Made by a program: the position numbers and the translations under genes. The notes under the pieces were generated by a model, which saw nothing but the letters and a program-made list of their open reading frames with translations, was not told the origin of the DNA and made no database searches. A DNA stretch of 64,000 nt from Clostridia bacterium. GTDB taxonomy: Bacteria; Bacillota; Clostridia; Oscillospirales; Acutalibacteraceae. The stretch spans positions 51,663-115,662 of the forward strand of contig JAILMJ010000053.1 of the NCBI GenBank assembly GCA_024692685.1, written 5' to 3'. Of this stretch, positions 45,477-53,660 are shown piece after piece; within the stretch, counting starts at the first letter, position 1; every line of letters starts with the position of its first letter.

Positions 45477-47291
45477 TCAACCCTTGCTGATTGCGCCGAA
45501 GTTACAGTTGCTTATACAAGCACCGCACTTGATGCACTTGGCAGTATCAATAACGTGTGGCTCTTTGACCTTGCCGGTAATTGCGCCGACAGGACAGTTT
45601 CTGGCGCACTTTGTGCAGCCCTTACATTTTTCGGGATCAATGGTGTAGTTCAGCAGAGCCTTGCAGACGCCGGCGGGACATTTCTTGTCAACAACGTGGG
45701 CAATATACTCGTCTCTGAAGAACTTCAGGGTTGCAAGCACGGGGTTGGGAGCAGTCTGACCGAGACCGCAAAGTGAATTTTCTTTAACATATTTTGCAAG
45801 CTCTTCAAGCTTGTCAATATCCTCAAGAGTTCCGTTGCCGGAGGTAATCTTCTCGAGGATTTCCTTCATTCTCATGGTGCCTATGCGGCAGGGTGAACAC
45901 TTGCCGCAGGACTCATCAACGGTAAAGTCGAGGAAGAACTTGGCTATATCAACCATACAGTTGTCCTCGTCCATAACGATAAGTCCGCCGGAACCCATCA
46001 TACAGCCGATGGCTGTGAGGTTATCATAATCTATCTCGGTGTCTATGAGGCTTGCGGGAATACAGCCGCCGGAAGGTCCGCCTGTCTGGGCAGCCTTGAA
46101 CTTCTTGCCGTTGGGTACACCGCCGCCGATATCTTCGATTATCTCACGAAGGGTCGTTCCCATGGGAATTTCAACAAGGCCTGTATTGGTGATTTTTCCG
46201 CCCAGAGCGAAAACCTTGGTTCCCTTTGATCTTTCGGTGCCCATTGAAGCAAACCAATCGGCGCCCTTAAGAATAATCTGGGGAATATTCGCAAACGTTT
46301 CAACGTTGTTCTCTGTTGTCGGTTTGGCAAACAGACCTTTTACCGCGGGATAGGGAGGACGGGGACGGGGCTCGCCTCTGTTGCCCTCGATGGAGGTCAT
46401 AAGAGCGGTTTCTTCGCCGCAGACAAATGCGCCGGCGCCGAGACGGATGTGAAGATCGAAATCAAAACCGCTGCCGAAAATATTTTTTCCGAGCAGACCG
46501 TATTCCTTGGCCTGGGCAATCGCGATATTAAGGCGTTTAACCGCTATGGGATACTCTGCTCTGACATAAATGTAACCCTCGGTCGCGCCTGTTGCGTAAC
46601 CGCAGATGGTCATTGCCTCAACGATACAGTGGGGATCGCCTTCAAGAACGGATCTGTCCATGAAAGCACCGGGGTCACCTTCGTCGGCGTTACATACGAC
46701 GTATTTCTGGTCGGCCTTGTTGGCTGCCGTGAAACTCCACTTTCTGCCGGTGGGGAATCCGCCGCCGCCTCTGCCTCTGAGGCCTGAGTCGGAGATACAC
46801 TTGATAACGTCCTCGGGAGTCATTTCCGTAAGAACCTTGCCGAGAGCGGCATAACCGTCCATAGCTATATATTCGTCTATGCTTTCGGGATTGATAACGC
46901 CGCAGTTGCGAAGCGCAACTCTCTTTTGAATCTTGTAGAAATTGGTGTCGTTAAGAGAAACGGATCTGCCGACCTCTTCCTGAATTGTTTTTGCCTCTTC
47001 TTCGGAAACATCCTTGTAAACAAGTCTGTCAACCGGACGGCCTTTGAAAAGATGCTCCTCAACTATTTCGTGAACATCCTCGGGCTTTACATGGCTGTAG
47101 AAAGTTCCGTCGGGATAAATAATAACGACGGGGCCTCTTTCACACAGACCGAAACAGCCGGTGGGAACTATTTTGATTTCATCTTCAAGCTCATAGTTTT
47201 TGAGCTCTTTTTCAAACTCCGGAATGAGTTTCTGGCTGCCCGACGCAGTACAACCGGTACCGCCGCATACCATTACCTGAGCACGAACCAT
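45477..47291 (-). CDS. hndC: NADH-binding hydrogenase subunit (HndC/HydB, NuoF-like)
   Basis: 604 residues: an N-terminal thioredoxin-like 2Fe-2S domain (CGGTGC ... PTGCFGLCERGP), then the NuoF core with the FMN/NADH sites GRGGGGFPTGRKWSF and VVCNADEGDPGAFMDR. ESCGKCSPCRIG binds a 4Fe-4S cluster, and the C-terminal two-cluster ferredoxin domain has CKGCTKCARNCP and CIKCGACISNC. It is the flavin subunit where electrons are shared between NAD(P)H, ferredoxin and H2 in bifurcating HydABC enzymes. That this enzyme bifurcates is inferred from the family, not shown. Confidence 0.96.
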   Translation of the reverse strand: MVRAQVMVCGGTGCTASGSQKLIPEFEKELKNYELEDEIKIVPTGCFGLCERGPVVIIYPDGTFYSHVKPEDVHEIVEEHLFKGRPVDRLVYKDVSEEEAKTIQEEVGRSVSLNDTNFYKIQKRVALRNCGVINPESIDEYIAMDGYAALGKVLTEMTPEDVIKCISDSGLRGRGGGGFPTGRKWSFTAANKADQKYVVCNADEGDPGAFMDRSVLEGDPHCIVEAMTICGYATGATEGYIYVRAEYPIAVKRLNIAIAQAKEYGLLGKNIFGSGFDFDLHIRLGAGAFVCGEETALMTSIEGNRGEPRPRPPYPAVKGLFAKPTTENNVETFANIPQIILKGADWFASMGTERSKGTKVFALGGKITNTGLVEIPMGTTLREIIEDIGGGVPNGKKFKAAQTGGPSGGCIPASLIDTEIDYDNLTAIGCMMGSGGLIVMDEDNCMVDIAKFFLDFTVDESCGKCSPCRIGTMRMKEILEKITSGNGTLEDIDKLEELAKYVKENSLCGLGQTAPNPVLATLKFFRDEYIAHVVDKKCPAGVCKALLNYTIDPEKCKGCTKCARNCPVGAITGKVKEPHVIDTAKCIKCGACISNCNFGAISKG

Positions 47292-47307
47292 AATTCTTTA
47301 CCCTCCA

Positions 47308-47679
47308 TTATGAGATAGCGTTTCCGATAGTATATTCAGTGATTACATTGCCGCCCTTTAAGTGCTTTTCAATAACCTCAGCAGCCTTTTCAGGGGTCAT
47401 TTTGATGTAGGTGACCTTTTCCTTACCGGCCTCGAATACTTCAACAACCGGCTCAAACTGGCAAACACCGATACATCCTGTTTGAGATACTGTGACTTTG
47501 TCGCTGAGATTTTCTTTGCTGACGCCCTCAACGAACGCATTGAGCACAGGCCGTGCTCCGGCCGCAATACCGCAGGTAGCCATACCGACTACAACACGGA
47601 TCTGACCATTACCCTCACGCAGAACGACTTTATCTTTCATCCTGTCTCTGATGGCGGCGAGTTCTTCCAATGATTTCAT
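47308..47679 (-). CDS. hndB: thioredoxin-like 2Fe-2S hydrogenase subunit (HndB-like)
   Basis: 123 residues. Four Cys in the 2Fe-2S thioredoxin-like pattern: GMATCGIAAGA, then SQTGCIGVC. It matches HndB, the small extra subunit of four-subunit NADP-type hydrogenases. AGGGATCGATGTT precedes its ATG. It lies between the stand-alone kinase-like gene and hndC, 17 nt before hndC. Confidence 0.92.
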   Translation of the reverse strand: MKSLEELAAIRDRMKDKVVLREGNGQIRVVVGMATCGIAAGARPVLNAFVEGVSKENLSDKVTVSQTGCIGVCQFEPVVEVFEAGKEKVTYIKMTPEKAAEVIEKHLKGGNVITEYTIGNAIS

Positions 47680-47693
47680 AACATCGATCCCTT

Positions 47694-48257
47694 CTATTCA
47701 GACTGTTTTAAATTATAATTTATGTCGGAATACCCTTCTCTGAGGTAATCCTCCATCCATCTGACTACTTCGTAACTGTCAAGGGGAACATCTCCGAGCA
47801 CTTCTCTGAGCTCTGCGGTGTCAAGACTTACAACACCTTCCCCTGTCCTGTGAGTAAACTTCCATTCCGTGTCCGGCGCTCCCTGAATAAGGAGAGTCAC
47901 GGTGGACACGATATCACCCAAGGGTGTAAAGTCTATATGATTTTTATTGAAAACGGCTTCAATTACAGTGCCGTGATTTTCGGGTGAAACGGATGAAGAA
48001 ATGTTCAATTCTCCTCCGGTCTGTTCGGCGGCAAGCTTGAGAAGAGGAACACCGAGACCTACATTTCTTGTGGTTCTCGTGGTAAAAAACGGATCTGTGA
48101 CATTCGCCGTCTGCTCCGATGTCATCCCGCAGCCGTCATCTTTAATGCTTATTGAGAGAGTCGAGTCCGTTTCATCCAGATTTATTTCAATACAGCTCGC
48201 CTTTGCCTTAACGGAATTCTGAGCAATATCAAGTATGTTAAGCGATAATTCCTTCAT
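47694..48257 (-). CDS. stand-alone GHKL ATPase (histidine kinase-like ATP-binding domain)
   Basis: 187 residues with the ATP-binding boxes of sensor kinases: N box LNILDIAQNSVKA, G1 DDGCGM, F/G2 region DPFFTTRTTRNVGLGVPLL. There is no membrane segment, sensor domain or phospho-accepting His domain, so it cannot be a complete kinase. It may act as an anti-sigma-like or protein kinase module. Its start overlaps the PHP gene stop by 4 nt. Similar genes accompany hydrogenase operons in Clostridia and Thermotoga as I recall; the role is not established. Confidence 0.85.
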   Translation of the reverse strand: MKELSLNILDIAQNSVKAKASCIEINLDETDSTLSISIKDDGCGMTSEQTANVTDPFFTTRTTRNVGLGVPLLKLAAEQTGGELNISSSVSPENHGTVIEAVFNKNHIDFTPLGDIVSTVTLLIQGAPDTEWKFTHRTGEGVVSLDTAELREVLGDVPLDSYEVVRWMEDYLREGYSDINYNLKQSE

Positions 48258-48988
48258 CTGCCGCTCAGCCTTTCAATAAGTTCCCGCCTGACGGCCGGGG
48301 CATCGTTTCTGTCCGCTTTAAACTCAAAGCTGTGCTCCCTGCCGTTTATATCCCAAAGATAATGCGCATCGGATGATACGACGGCAGGCATTGATCTGAG
48401 AACGGGAAATCTTTCTTTGTATTCGTCGGTCTTTTCTTCATCGTGAATCTCAAAACACGGAAATTCAGGCTCATCGGGAAACACACCTAAAACAGCTATA
48501 ATCCCGTTTGACTGCCTGTCTATATGAGCCGGATAGCAGATGCCGGAATACTTCCCGGCAAGGCCGGGAGCCTCATCTACGCTAACGGAGGTCGCATTCG
48601 GAAGAATATATTCATCCGAACCGGTAACCTCATCATTTTCATTCATAATGAGCTGATCGCCGAATATCCCGGTGTTATTCTTAATCAAAACCCTGCGGCT
48701 GTTGATTTCTTCGCTGAATCCGAGGGCGTTTTCAAGCTCAGGGAACAGACAGATCAGGTGAATATCCTCAGCCGTGGTAAGTTCCATTCCCGCAACCGGA
48801 ACAATGTTGTATTTTTCTGCGGCTTTAAAAAATGCGGGGCAGTTTTTGCAGGTATTATGATCTGTCAATGCCATTATATCAAGCTTTGCAACAGCACCCA
48901 TACCGGCGATGTTTGCAGGCGTCATATCGTTATCCGCACAGGGAGAAAGACATGAATGCATATGAAGGTCATAATACAGTTTCTTCAT
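48254..48988 (-). CDS. PHP-domain phosphoesterase
   Basis: 244 residues of the polymerase/histidinol phosphatase (PHP) family. Metal-binding blocks are YDLHMHSCLSPC at the start, ALTDHNTC, GMELTTAEDIHL, YPAHIDR and SSDAHYL near the end, all as expected for an active enzyme. A CxxC (CKNCP) follows the second block. The substrate is unknown. Overlapping or one-base spacing to both neighbours makes it a fixed member of the hydrogenase operon's accessory block. Confidence 0.88.
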   Translation of the reverse strand: MKKLYYDLHMHSCLSPCADNDMTPANIAGMGAVAKLDIMALTDHNTCKNCPAFFKAAEKYNIVPVAGMELTTAEDIHLICLFPELENALGFSEEINSRRVLIKNNTGIFGDQLIMNENDEVTGSDEYILPNATSVSVDEAPGLAGKYSGICYPAHIDRQSNGIIAVLGVFPDEPEFPCFEIHDEEKTDEYKERFPVLRSMPAVVSSDAHYLWDINGREHSFEFKADRNDAPAVRRELIERLSGR

Positions 48989-48989
48989 T

Positions 48990-49316
48990 TCAAAGCACCG
49001 AGCCGAGAATCAGTGAAATTTCGTAAGCGGGTTTTCCGCTTCTGAGAACATTGACCTGCCTTGCCTGAGCCGTTGCCGTAAACTCTTCATCCGGAATAAC
49101 TCCCTCCGCAAGAATCACACAAGCCGTGTCGGCAAGGGAGGCAACTGCTACAACATTGATATTTGACATTATTGTTATCCACGCATTGCCTGCGCGGGCT
49201 CTGCCCATTACCCAACTGAGAAGGTCGCCGGAATACGCTCCGTCAATCTCTCTGTCCGCTTCGGGAAGAGCAACTGCCTCAAAGTCGTCAAGCTGAGCAA
49301 GCTCACTGACTGTCAT
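48990..49316 (-). CDS. DRTGG-domain protein 1
   Basis: 108 residues, alpha/beta, with a pattern seen in DRTGG-type regulatory domains: DGAYSGDLLSWVMGRARAGNAWITIMSNINVVAVASLADTACVILAEG. The part names a ligand-binding regulatory fold found beside phosphotransacetylase and CBS domains. Its ATG lies 14 nt inside the hydrogenase-like gene, so translation is coupled. Function unknown; the domain call is by pattern. Confidence 0.7.
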   Translation of the reverse strand: MTVSELAQLDDFEAVALPEADREIDGAYSGDLLSWVMGRARAGNAWITIMSNINVVAVASLADTACVILAEGVIPDEEFTATAQARQVNVLRSGKPAYEISLILGSVL

Positions 49317-50598
49317 CGGTTTTTCCCTCCGGGTCGTAATTTTCTATGTATTGCTTGATTATATCTTTATATGCAATGATGCAGTCATTCTGATTTGCAT
49401 GGCCGAGAACCACATCCTCGGCAAAAGCGCGGCAACTCGGCGCGCCGCAGGAGCCGCAGTCTATGCCGGGCAATTCTTTCGTTATGGCGCGTATTCGGGC
49501 CATAAGACGCATCGATTCGCCTATATTGTCACTCAGGCGGTTAAGCGGATTATAATCCGGAAGGGCGGAAAAGAAAGCGTCCTCGGGAATAAAGCTATCC
49601 TCCGTTTTAACCTGCGAAACAGGCAGATACCGCCTGAGAGTATGTAATCTGTTTTTAGAAATAAACGGATTTTCCATCGCCAGAACACCGCCCACACAGC
49701 CGCCCGGGCAGGCGTTGAGTTCAACAAAATCAACAGATGAAATATTGCCGTCTTCAATCTGATCCAAAACCGAAATAATATTTTCAATTCCGTCCGCCGC
49801 TATAATTCTGTCATTGAACAAAGCCGAGGCTTCACCGCCGCACATTGCCCAGCTGAGACCTATCCTTCCGGCCTCGGAACTTATACCGGGGTTCTTTTCA
49901 CGGCTCATGGCGTTTACAAGTTTAAGATATACTTCGCTCATTGAAACAACAATGTCAACTTCGCTTTTGTAATCGCCGAAACCGTTGCGGACAAAACTGA
50001 CTTTTGCGGGGCAGGGTGAGATAAAGCAAACGCATATATCTTCCTTTTTAAGCTCCGGATGTTTGAACATCGCTCTTTCTCTTGCCATTGAAGCGGCTAT
50101 CTCAATAGGAGGAAGAAGCGGAATAAGATTGTCTTTCAGATAGGGGAAGCGAAGCACCACAAGGCGGGCGATTACGGGACACGCCGTGCTGATTACGGGC
50201 TTCTTTATATGCTCATTCTGAAGGTAGAGACGGGTATATGCGGAAACAAGTTCCGCTCCCCTGGCAACTTCAAACACATCATCAAAGCCTATGTCCAGCA
50301 AACCCTGAAGCACATAATCAAGCTCATCAAGATGGTCAAACTGAGCAAAAAGGGCAGGTGCCGGTAAAGCAATTTTGTATTTATACTGCTGAATTTTGTC
50401 AAGAGAATCGTATGAACTTTTCTTTGCGCCGTGGGTACAGTGCCTGATGCACTCCCCGCAGTCGATACAGCGCTCTGCATCTATCTCGGCACATCCGTTT
50501 CGCACTCTGATTGCCTCCGTCGGGCAATGCTTCATACAGGTGGTACATCCCGTGCACTTCTCGGCATCGAGCACCACGGAGTGAATATATTTATTCAT
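49303..50598 (-). CDS. [FeFe] hydrogenase-like iron-sulfur protein, probable sensor (HydS-like)
   Basis: 431 residues. N-terminal two-cluster ferredoxin: C15-C18-C21-C25 and C44-C47-C50-C54. A degenerate H-cluster domain follows. TACP (C140), SPCPAK (C196) and NACPGGC (C297, C301) keep the four Cys that hold the 4Fe-4S part. The GW of loop 1 and the Glu of the MPCxxKxxE loop are absent. The C terminus has another cluster motif, CGSCGAPSC ... C (381-406), like RnfB-type Fes domains. It has neither subunit partners nor an intact proton path, so sensing redox state or H2 is likelier than turnover. Sensor function is inference. Confidence 0.82.
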   Translation of the reverse strand: MNKYIHSVVLDAEKCTGCTTCMKHCPTEAIRVRNGCAEIDAERCIDCGECIRHCTHGAKKSSYDSLDKIQQYKYKIALPAPALFAQFDHLDELDYVLQGLLDIGFDDVFEVARGAELVSAYTRLYLQNEHIKKPVISTACPVIARLVVLRFPYLKDNLIPLLPPIEIAASMARERAMFKHPELKKEDICVCFISPCPAKVSFVRNGFGDYKSEVDIVVSMSEVYLKLVNAMSREKNPGISSEAGRIGLSWAMCGGEASALFNDRIIAADGIENIISVLDQIEDGNISSVDFVELNACPGGCVGGVLAMENPFISKNRLHTLRRYLPVSQVKTEDSFIPEDAFFSALPDYNPLNRLSDNIGESMRLMARIRAITKELPGIDCGSCGAPSCRAFAEDVVLGHANQNDCIIAYKDIIKQYIENYDPEGKTDDSQ

Positions 50599-50624
50599 AA
50601 AGGTTTATCCTTAACAGATATTCT

Positions 50625-51047
50625 TCAAAAAAAGACCTTCATAGTGATGGTTGTGCCCTCGCCTACAACTGAGCTGATATTCATCTCATCTGTGTAGCGT
50701 TTCATATTCGGCAGACCCATTCCGGCACCGAAACCGAGTGCCCGGATGTTATCCCGCGCCGTGGAGTAGCCCTCTTCCATTGCCTTATCAATATCGGCAA
50801 TTCCCGGGCCGCGGTCGGTGAGCACGATGACAATACAGTTGTCTTCGACTGTAATATCAGCCTCGCCGCCTCCGGCGTGAATAACCATATTTATTTCTCC
50901 CTCATACATCGCTATGGACACTTTGCGGATTATTTCCGGGTCGATACCAAGCTGACGGAGGTTTTTCTTTACTCCTGCCGATGCCTGCCCTGCGGAGGAA
51001 AAGCTTTCCCCGTCAACATCATAGTGAAAAGAGAGGGCATCACTCAT
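50625..51047 (-). CDS. RsbW/SpoIIAB-like anti-sigma factor-type ATPase
   Basis: 140 residues of the HATPase_c_2 group: N box SIAMYEGEINMVIHAGG (E in place of the kinase Asp/His context), G1 LTDRGPGI, G2 GFGAGMGLPNMKRYTDEM. Such proteins bind a sigma factor or phosphorylate a small partner protein. No anti-anti-sigma (STAS) gene is adjacent. The start overlaps nothing upstream; its first 8 nt lie inside the end of the DRTGG-2 gene. Confidence 0.85.
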   Translation of the reverse strand: MSDALSFHYDVDGESFSSAGQASAGVKKNLRQLGIDPEIIRKVSIAMYEGEINMVIHAGGGEADITVEDNCIVIVLTDRGPGIADIDKAMEEGYSTARDNIRALGFGAGMGLPNMKRYTDEMNISSVVGEGTTITMKVFF

Positions 51048-51393
51048 TTATTTCACCGTTGCCTTTCAGCCCGCCTGCATAAAGAATACCGCAGGCCTCA
51101 TACATACGCTTTGTTGTTGAAAGAACGGCAATGCCGCAGCTGCAGGCAAGATCAAGCATATCTGCGGTGGGCTTCTTTGACCTTACAAAAACTATGCAGC
51201 GCATATCCATCATTTCGGCAGTTCTGATAACCTGTGCGTTCACAAGTCCGGTAAGCAATACCGCCTGATGCTTGACATAAGCAAGCACATCGCTCATCAT
51301 ATCGCTTCCGCAAGCTGAAAGAATATCGACATCGGGATTCTCGCAACAGCAAACTTCGGCATTAAGCAGTTCTTTTATCTCTCTAATGGTCAT
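51040..51393 (-). CDS. DRTGG-domain protein 2
   Basis: 117 residues: VDILSACGSDMMSDVLAYVKHQAVLLTGLVNAQVIRTAEMMD followed by VFVRSKKPTADMLDLACSCGIAVLSTTKRMYEACGILY. The second half matches the DRTGG pattern, with the GLxNxQxIRTAEM segment clear. It is a paralog of protein 1 but with only moderate likeness. It has a run of Cys (VCCCENP) near the N terminus. It lies between hndA and the RsbW-like gene. Confidence 0.75.
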   Translation of the reverse strand: MTIREIKELLNAEVCCCENPDVDILSACGSDMMSDVLAYVKHQAVLLTGLVNAQVIRTAEMMDMRCIVFVRSKKPTADMLDLACSCGIAVLSTTKRMYEACGILYAGGLKGNGEINE

Positions 51394-51421
51394 CTGATAA
51401 AACCTCTGTTAAAATGTGAAA

Positions 51422-51916
51422 TTATGCGTATTTCGCGAGAATCGTTTTTACCTGGTTGGGAGTTACCTTACCGTAAACGTCATCGTTTACCATGAAAACG
51501 GGAGCAAGTCCGCAGGCTCCTACGCAGCGGCATTCTTCAATGGAGAACTTGCTGTCGTTGGTGCATTCGCCGGAACCGATACCGAGTTCACTGCATATTT
51601 CATCAAGCACAGCCTGTGAACCCTTGACATAACATGCTGTTCCGAGGCAGACGGATACATTGTATTTACCCTTGGGCGAAAGAGCAAACTGAGCATAAAA
51701 TGTGGATACTCCGTAAACCTTCTCAAGGGGAACGTCCATTCCTTCGGCTATCATAACCTGAACCTCAAAGGGAAGGTATCCATAGATATCCTGCGCCTTC
51801 TGCATAACAGCCATAAGAAGGTGCTTGTCGTGCTTGCTCTCATCGATAACGGCCTTAAGCTGTTTCTCCTGTTCGGGGGTGCCTTTAAACGGAATCTTGC
51901 TTATTTTTTTAATCAT
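51422..51916 (-). CDS. hndA: hydrogenase subunit HndA/HydC (NuoE-like)
   Basis: 164 residues, one 2Fe-2S cluster in a thioredoxin-like fold: CLGTAC ... CRCVGACGLAP, the NuoE pattern, after KVYGVSTFYAQF. It transfers electrons in the hydrogenase complex with HndB, HndC and HndD. GGGAGGAAAACTTC precedes its ATG. It opens the operon, and six accessory genes separate it from hndB. Confidence 0.95.
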   Translation of the reverse strand: MIKKISKIPFKGTPEQEKQLKAVIDESKHDKHLLMAVMQKAQDIYGYLPFEVQVMIAEGMDVPLEKVYGVSTFYAQFALSPKGKYNVSVCLGTACYVKGSQAVLDEICSELGIGSGECTNDSKFSIEECRCVGACGLAPVFMVNDDVYGKVTPNQVKTILAKYA

Positions 51917-51971
51917 GAAGTTTTCCTCCCTGAAATGAATTCATAATAAGACTATTTTACAATGTTTAAGT

Positions 51972-52000
51972 ATTATATCACATCGTTTTCAAAATTTCCA
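51972..52000 (-). promoter_or_regulatory. promoter of the hydrogenase operon
   Basis: Minus strand: TGGAAA, 17 nt, TATAAT, about 55 nt before hndA. No clear Rex-type operator was found. Confidence 0.6.
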
Positions 52001-52067
52001 TACTCTTGAACTCTTTTTTATAAATAATCGGGACTTTTTTTAAAAAAATATATTATCCGCCCGATAT

Positions 52068-52097
52068 TTGACACGCCGCAGTATAAAATGATATAAT
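52068..52097 (+). promoter_or_regulatory. sigma-A-type promoter of the RsiV-like lipoprotein gene
   Basis: TTGACA, 18 nt, TATAAT, 24 nt before the ATG. Confidence 0.78.
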
Positions 52098-52121
52098 ATT
52101 ATTGATTCCGGAGGTGTTTTA

Positions 52122-52934
52122 ATGAAAAAGTTACCGGCTTTTCTCGCCGTTCTGCTGATGCTCCTTTCTCTTGCCTCGTGCAAGCCGTCGGATTCCGGCA
52201 AAGACAGCCCCGCCGAAACGGAAACTTCCGTAACGGAAGAGGAAACCCCCGCAAAGCAGTATTATACTTTCAAAGATGTCCGTTATAAGGAAGAATTCAC
52301 CGACAGCAAGGGAACGGTCAGATACATCATTGATTTTACCTATCCTTCCGTCGGAGGCAAAATCTCGGAAAAATCGGCTGCCAATATAAATGAATTCTTT
52401 GAGAATATGAAGAACCGCCTTGCCCGGGACATCCGTATGAACATCGAAAACTATGCCGACTATATGGACCGTTTCGACCTTGGACCCGAAACCTGCCTCA
52501 TGACCTATGAGGTTTACAGCCAGACCCCTCAGCTCTTATCGGTTATTATCAGCAAAAACACGGCTGTTGATAAAGAAAATACAGAACCGTTGCGCGAGGG
52601 CATTACCTTCTCAGTCGGAAGCGGCGAACGTCTTTCCGTGAGCAATCTTGCCGTTGAATCGGATGACGAAACCGAAGAGGCGGTAAAAGAAGCAATCATT
52701 GAAAGCGCAAACAGCACTTATTCGCCTAACGGAGTTGCGCTGTCTGACGGGAAAATCGATATCTTCAACCGTAACTTCGACGGGGATAATTTCGTTTCCG
52801 ACGGCAACTCAATCACCTTCCTCTACGATCTGAATGTTCTTTCGGAAGGTTCAAGACAGGGAACCTATTATTGCGAAGTGAACTGCTCAGACCTTGAAGG
52901 CGTGATGACCAATCCCGCAAAAGCTGTTTTCTGA
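52122..52934 (+). CDS. lipoprotein with DUF3298/RsiV-like domain
   Basis: 270 residues. Lipobox L-A-S-C after a hydrophobic signal, then an acidic Ser/Thr/Glu linker. The mature part has the layout IDFTYPSVGGKISEKSAANINEFFENM ..., then a TYEVYSQTPQLLSVIISKNT strand region and a REGITFSVGSGERLSVSNL segment. This recalls the DUF4163/DUF3298 pair found in RsiV and PdaC proteins, but the match is by pattern only. It has its own promoter and terminator. Confidence 0.72.
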   Translation: MKKLPAFLAVLLMLLSLASCKPSDSGKDSPAETETSVTEEETPAKQYYTFKDVRYKEEFTDSKGTVRYIIDFTYPSVGGKISEKSAANINEFFENMKNRLARDIRMNIENYADYMDRFDLGPETCLMTYEVYSQTPQLLSVIISKNTAVDKENTEPLREGITFSVGSGERLSVSNLAVESDDETEEAVKEAIIESANSTYSPNGVALSDGKIDIFNRNFDGDNFVSDGNSITFLYDLNVLSEGSRQGTYYCEVNCSDLEGVMTNPAKAVF

Positions 52935-52942
52935 AAAAACGG

Positions 52943-52971
52943 ACCGGGTGTGTTTAAAATACACACCCGGT
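52943..52971 (+). terminator. terminator after the RsiV-like lipoprotein gene
   Basis: ACCGGGTGTGT, seven-base loop, ACACACCCGGT, then TAATTGTTTG. A perfect eleven-base stem. The minus-side A-run (GAAAAAAC) gives a T-run for the convergent lipoprotein gene too. Confidence 0.88.
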
Positions 52972-52996
52972 TAATTGTTTGCTGTTTGTCTGCCTG

Positions 52997-53491
52997 TCAG
53001 ATAATGGTACAGATATCTTCGCTCTTTCTCTGATAGACATTCAGAAACGTATCGTAATCCAGATTCAGTATATCCTTTGTCTTATAAACAATAAGGCGGA
53101 GATTGTCATCGGTCTTGATAACCTTGTCACTGCCGACATCGCCGTAACCTTTTACCATATCATAGTAACCGTCGGTAAAGAAATACTTATAAATCAGCTT
53201 GTACTCTGCAATACCCTTTTTGTCAAAGACAACTTTTTCATACTGCATCATATCGCCGTAAACCAGTTTGGCGACTATCTGTTTGCCCTTCGTTGTCTTT
53301 CCCAGTTCATCCTCGGTTTCGGACTTGTTCTCGGAAATTTCCTCTTCCTGCTTTTCAGACTCGGCTGCAGCTTCGCTTTCGCTTTCGGAAACCGCCTCCT
53401 TGTATTCTTCCTCGTCGAAATATATCTTACCGCAGGCGGTAACTGTAAGCAGAGTTATGACGGCGAGCAATAAAGCTGTCACTTTTTTCAT
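52997..53491 (-). CDS. small lipoprotein, unknown function
   Basis: 164 residues from the ATG following AGAGGTGTTAAAA. Lipobox V-T-A-C at ~17-20. A low-complexity Glu/Ser/Ala linker (~25-60, SESESEAAAESEKQEEE) is followed by a compact domain with KQIVAKLVYGDMMQYEKVVFDKKGIAEY and YYDMVKGYGDVGSDKV. This tail resembles YehR/DUF1307-like lipoproteins weakly. No partner gene in the same transcript. Confidence 0.7.
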   Translation of the reverse strand: MKKVTALLLAVITLLTVTACGKIYFDEEEYKEAVSESESEAAAESEKQEEEISENKSETEDELGKTTKGKQIVAKLVYGDMMQYEKVVFDKKGIAEYKLIYKYFFTDGYYDMVKGYGDVGSDKVIKTDDNLRLIVYKTKDILNLDYDTFLNVYQRKSEDICTII

Positions 53492-53604
53492 TTTTAACAC
53501 CTCTGCGCTTCAATTTTCGATTAAATAATGACACAATAATGCCAAAATGTCAATAAATTTAATTTAATGAATTGTAAACAAATACTGATAAATAATAAAA
53601 AACA

Positions 53605-53633
53605 TTGAAAAACAGTCATTTTTGTGGTTTAAT
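53605..53633 (+). promoter_or_regulatory. promoter of the third lipoprotein gene
   Basis: TTGAAA, 17 nt, TTTAAT, 27 nt before the ATG. The 53492-53604 stretch before it is AT-rich and holds nothing else. Confidence 0.58.
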
Positions 53634-53660
53634 ATATTTGCTTTTCAAAGGGGGCATTTC

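Noticed and set aside
47694-51047. Two-component system in the hydrogenase operon
   Set aside because: The two ATPases lack phospho-accepting His domains and no response regulator is present.
51917-52067. Rex-type operator before hndA
   Set aside because: No TTGTGAA-N-TTCACAA-like dyad was found; AAAATTT stretches here are not sufficient.
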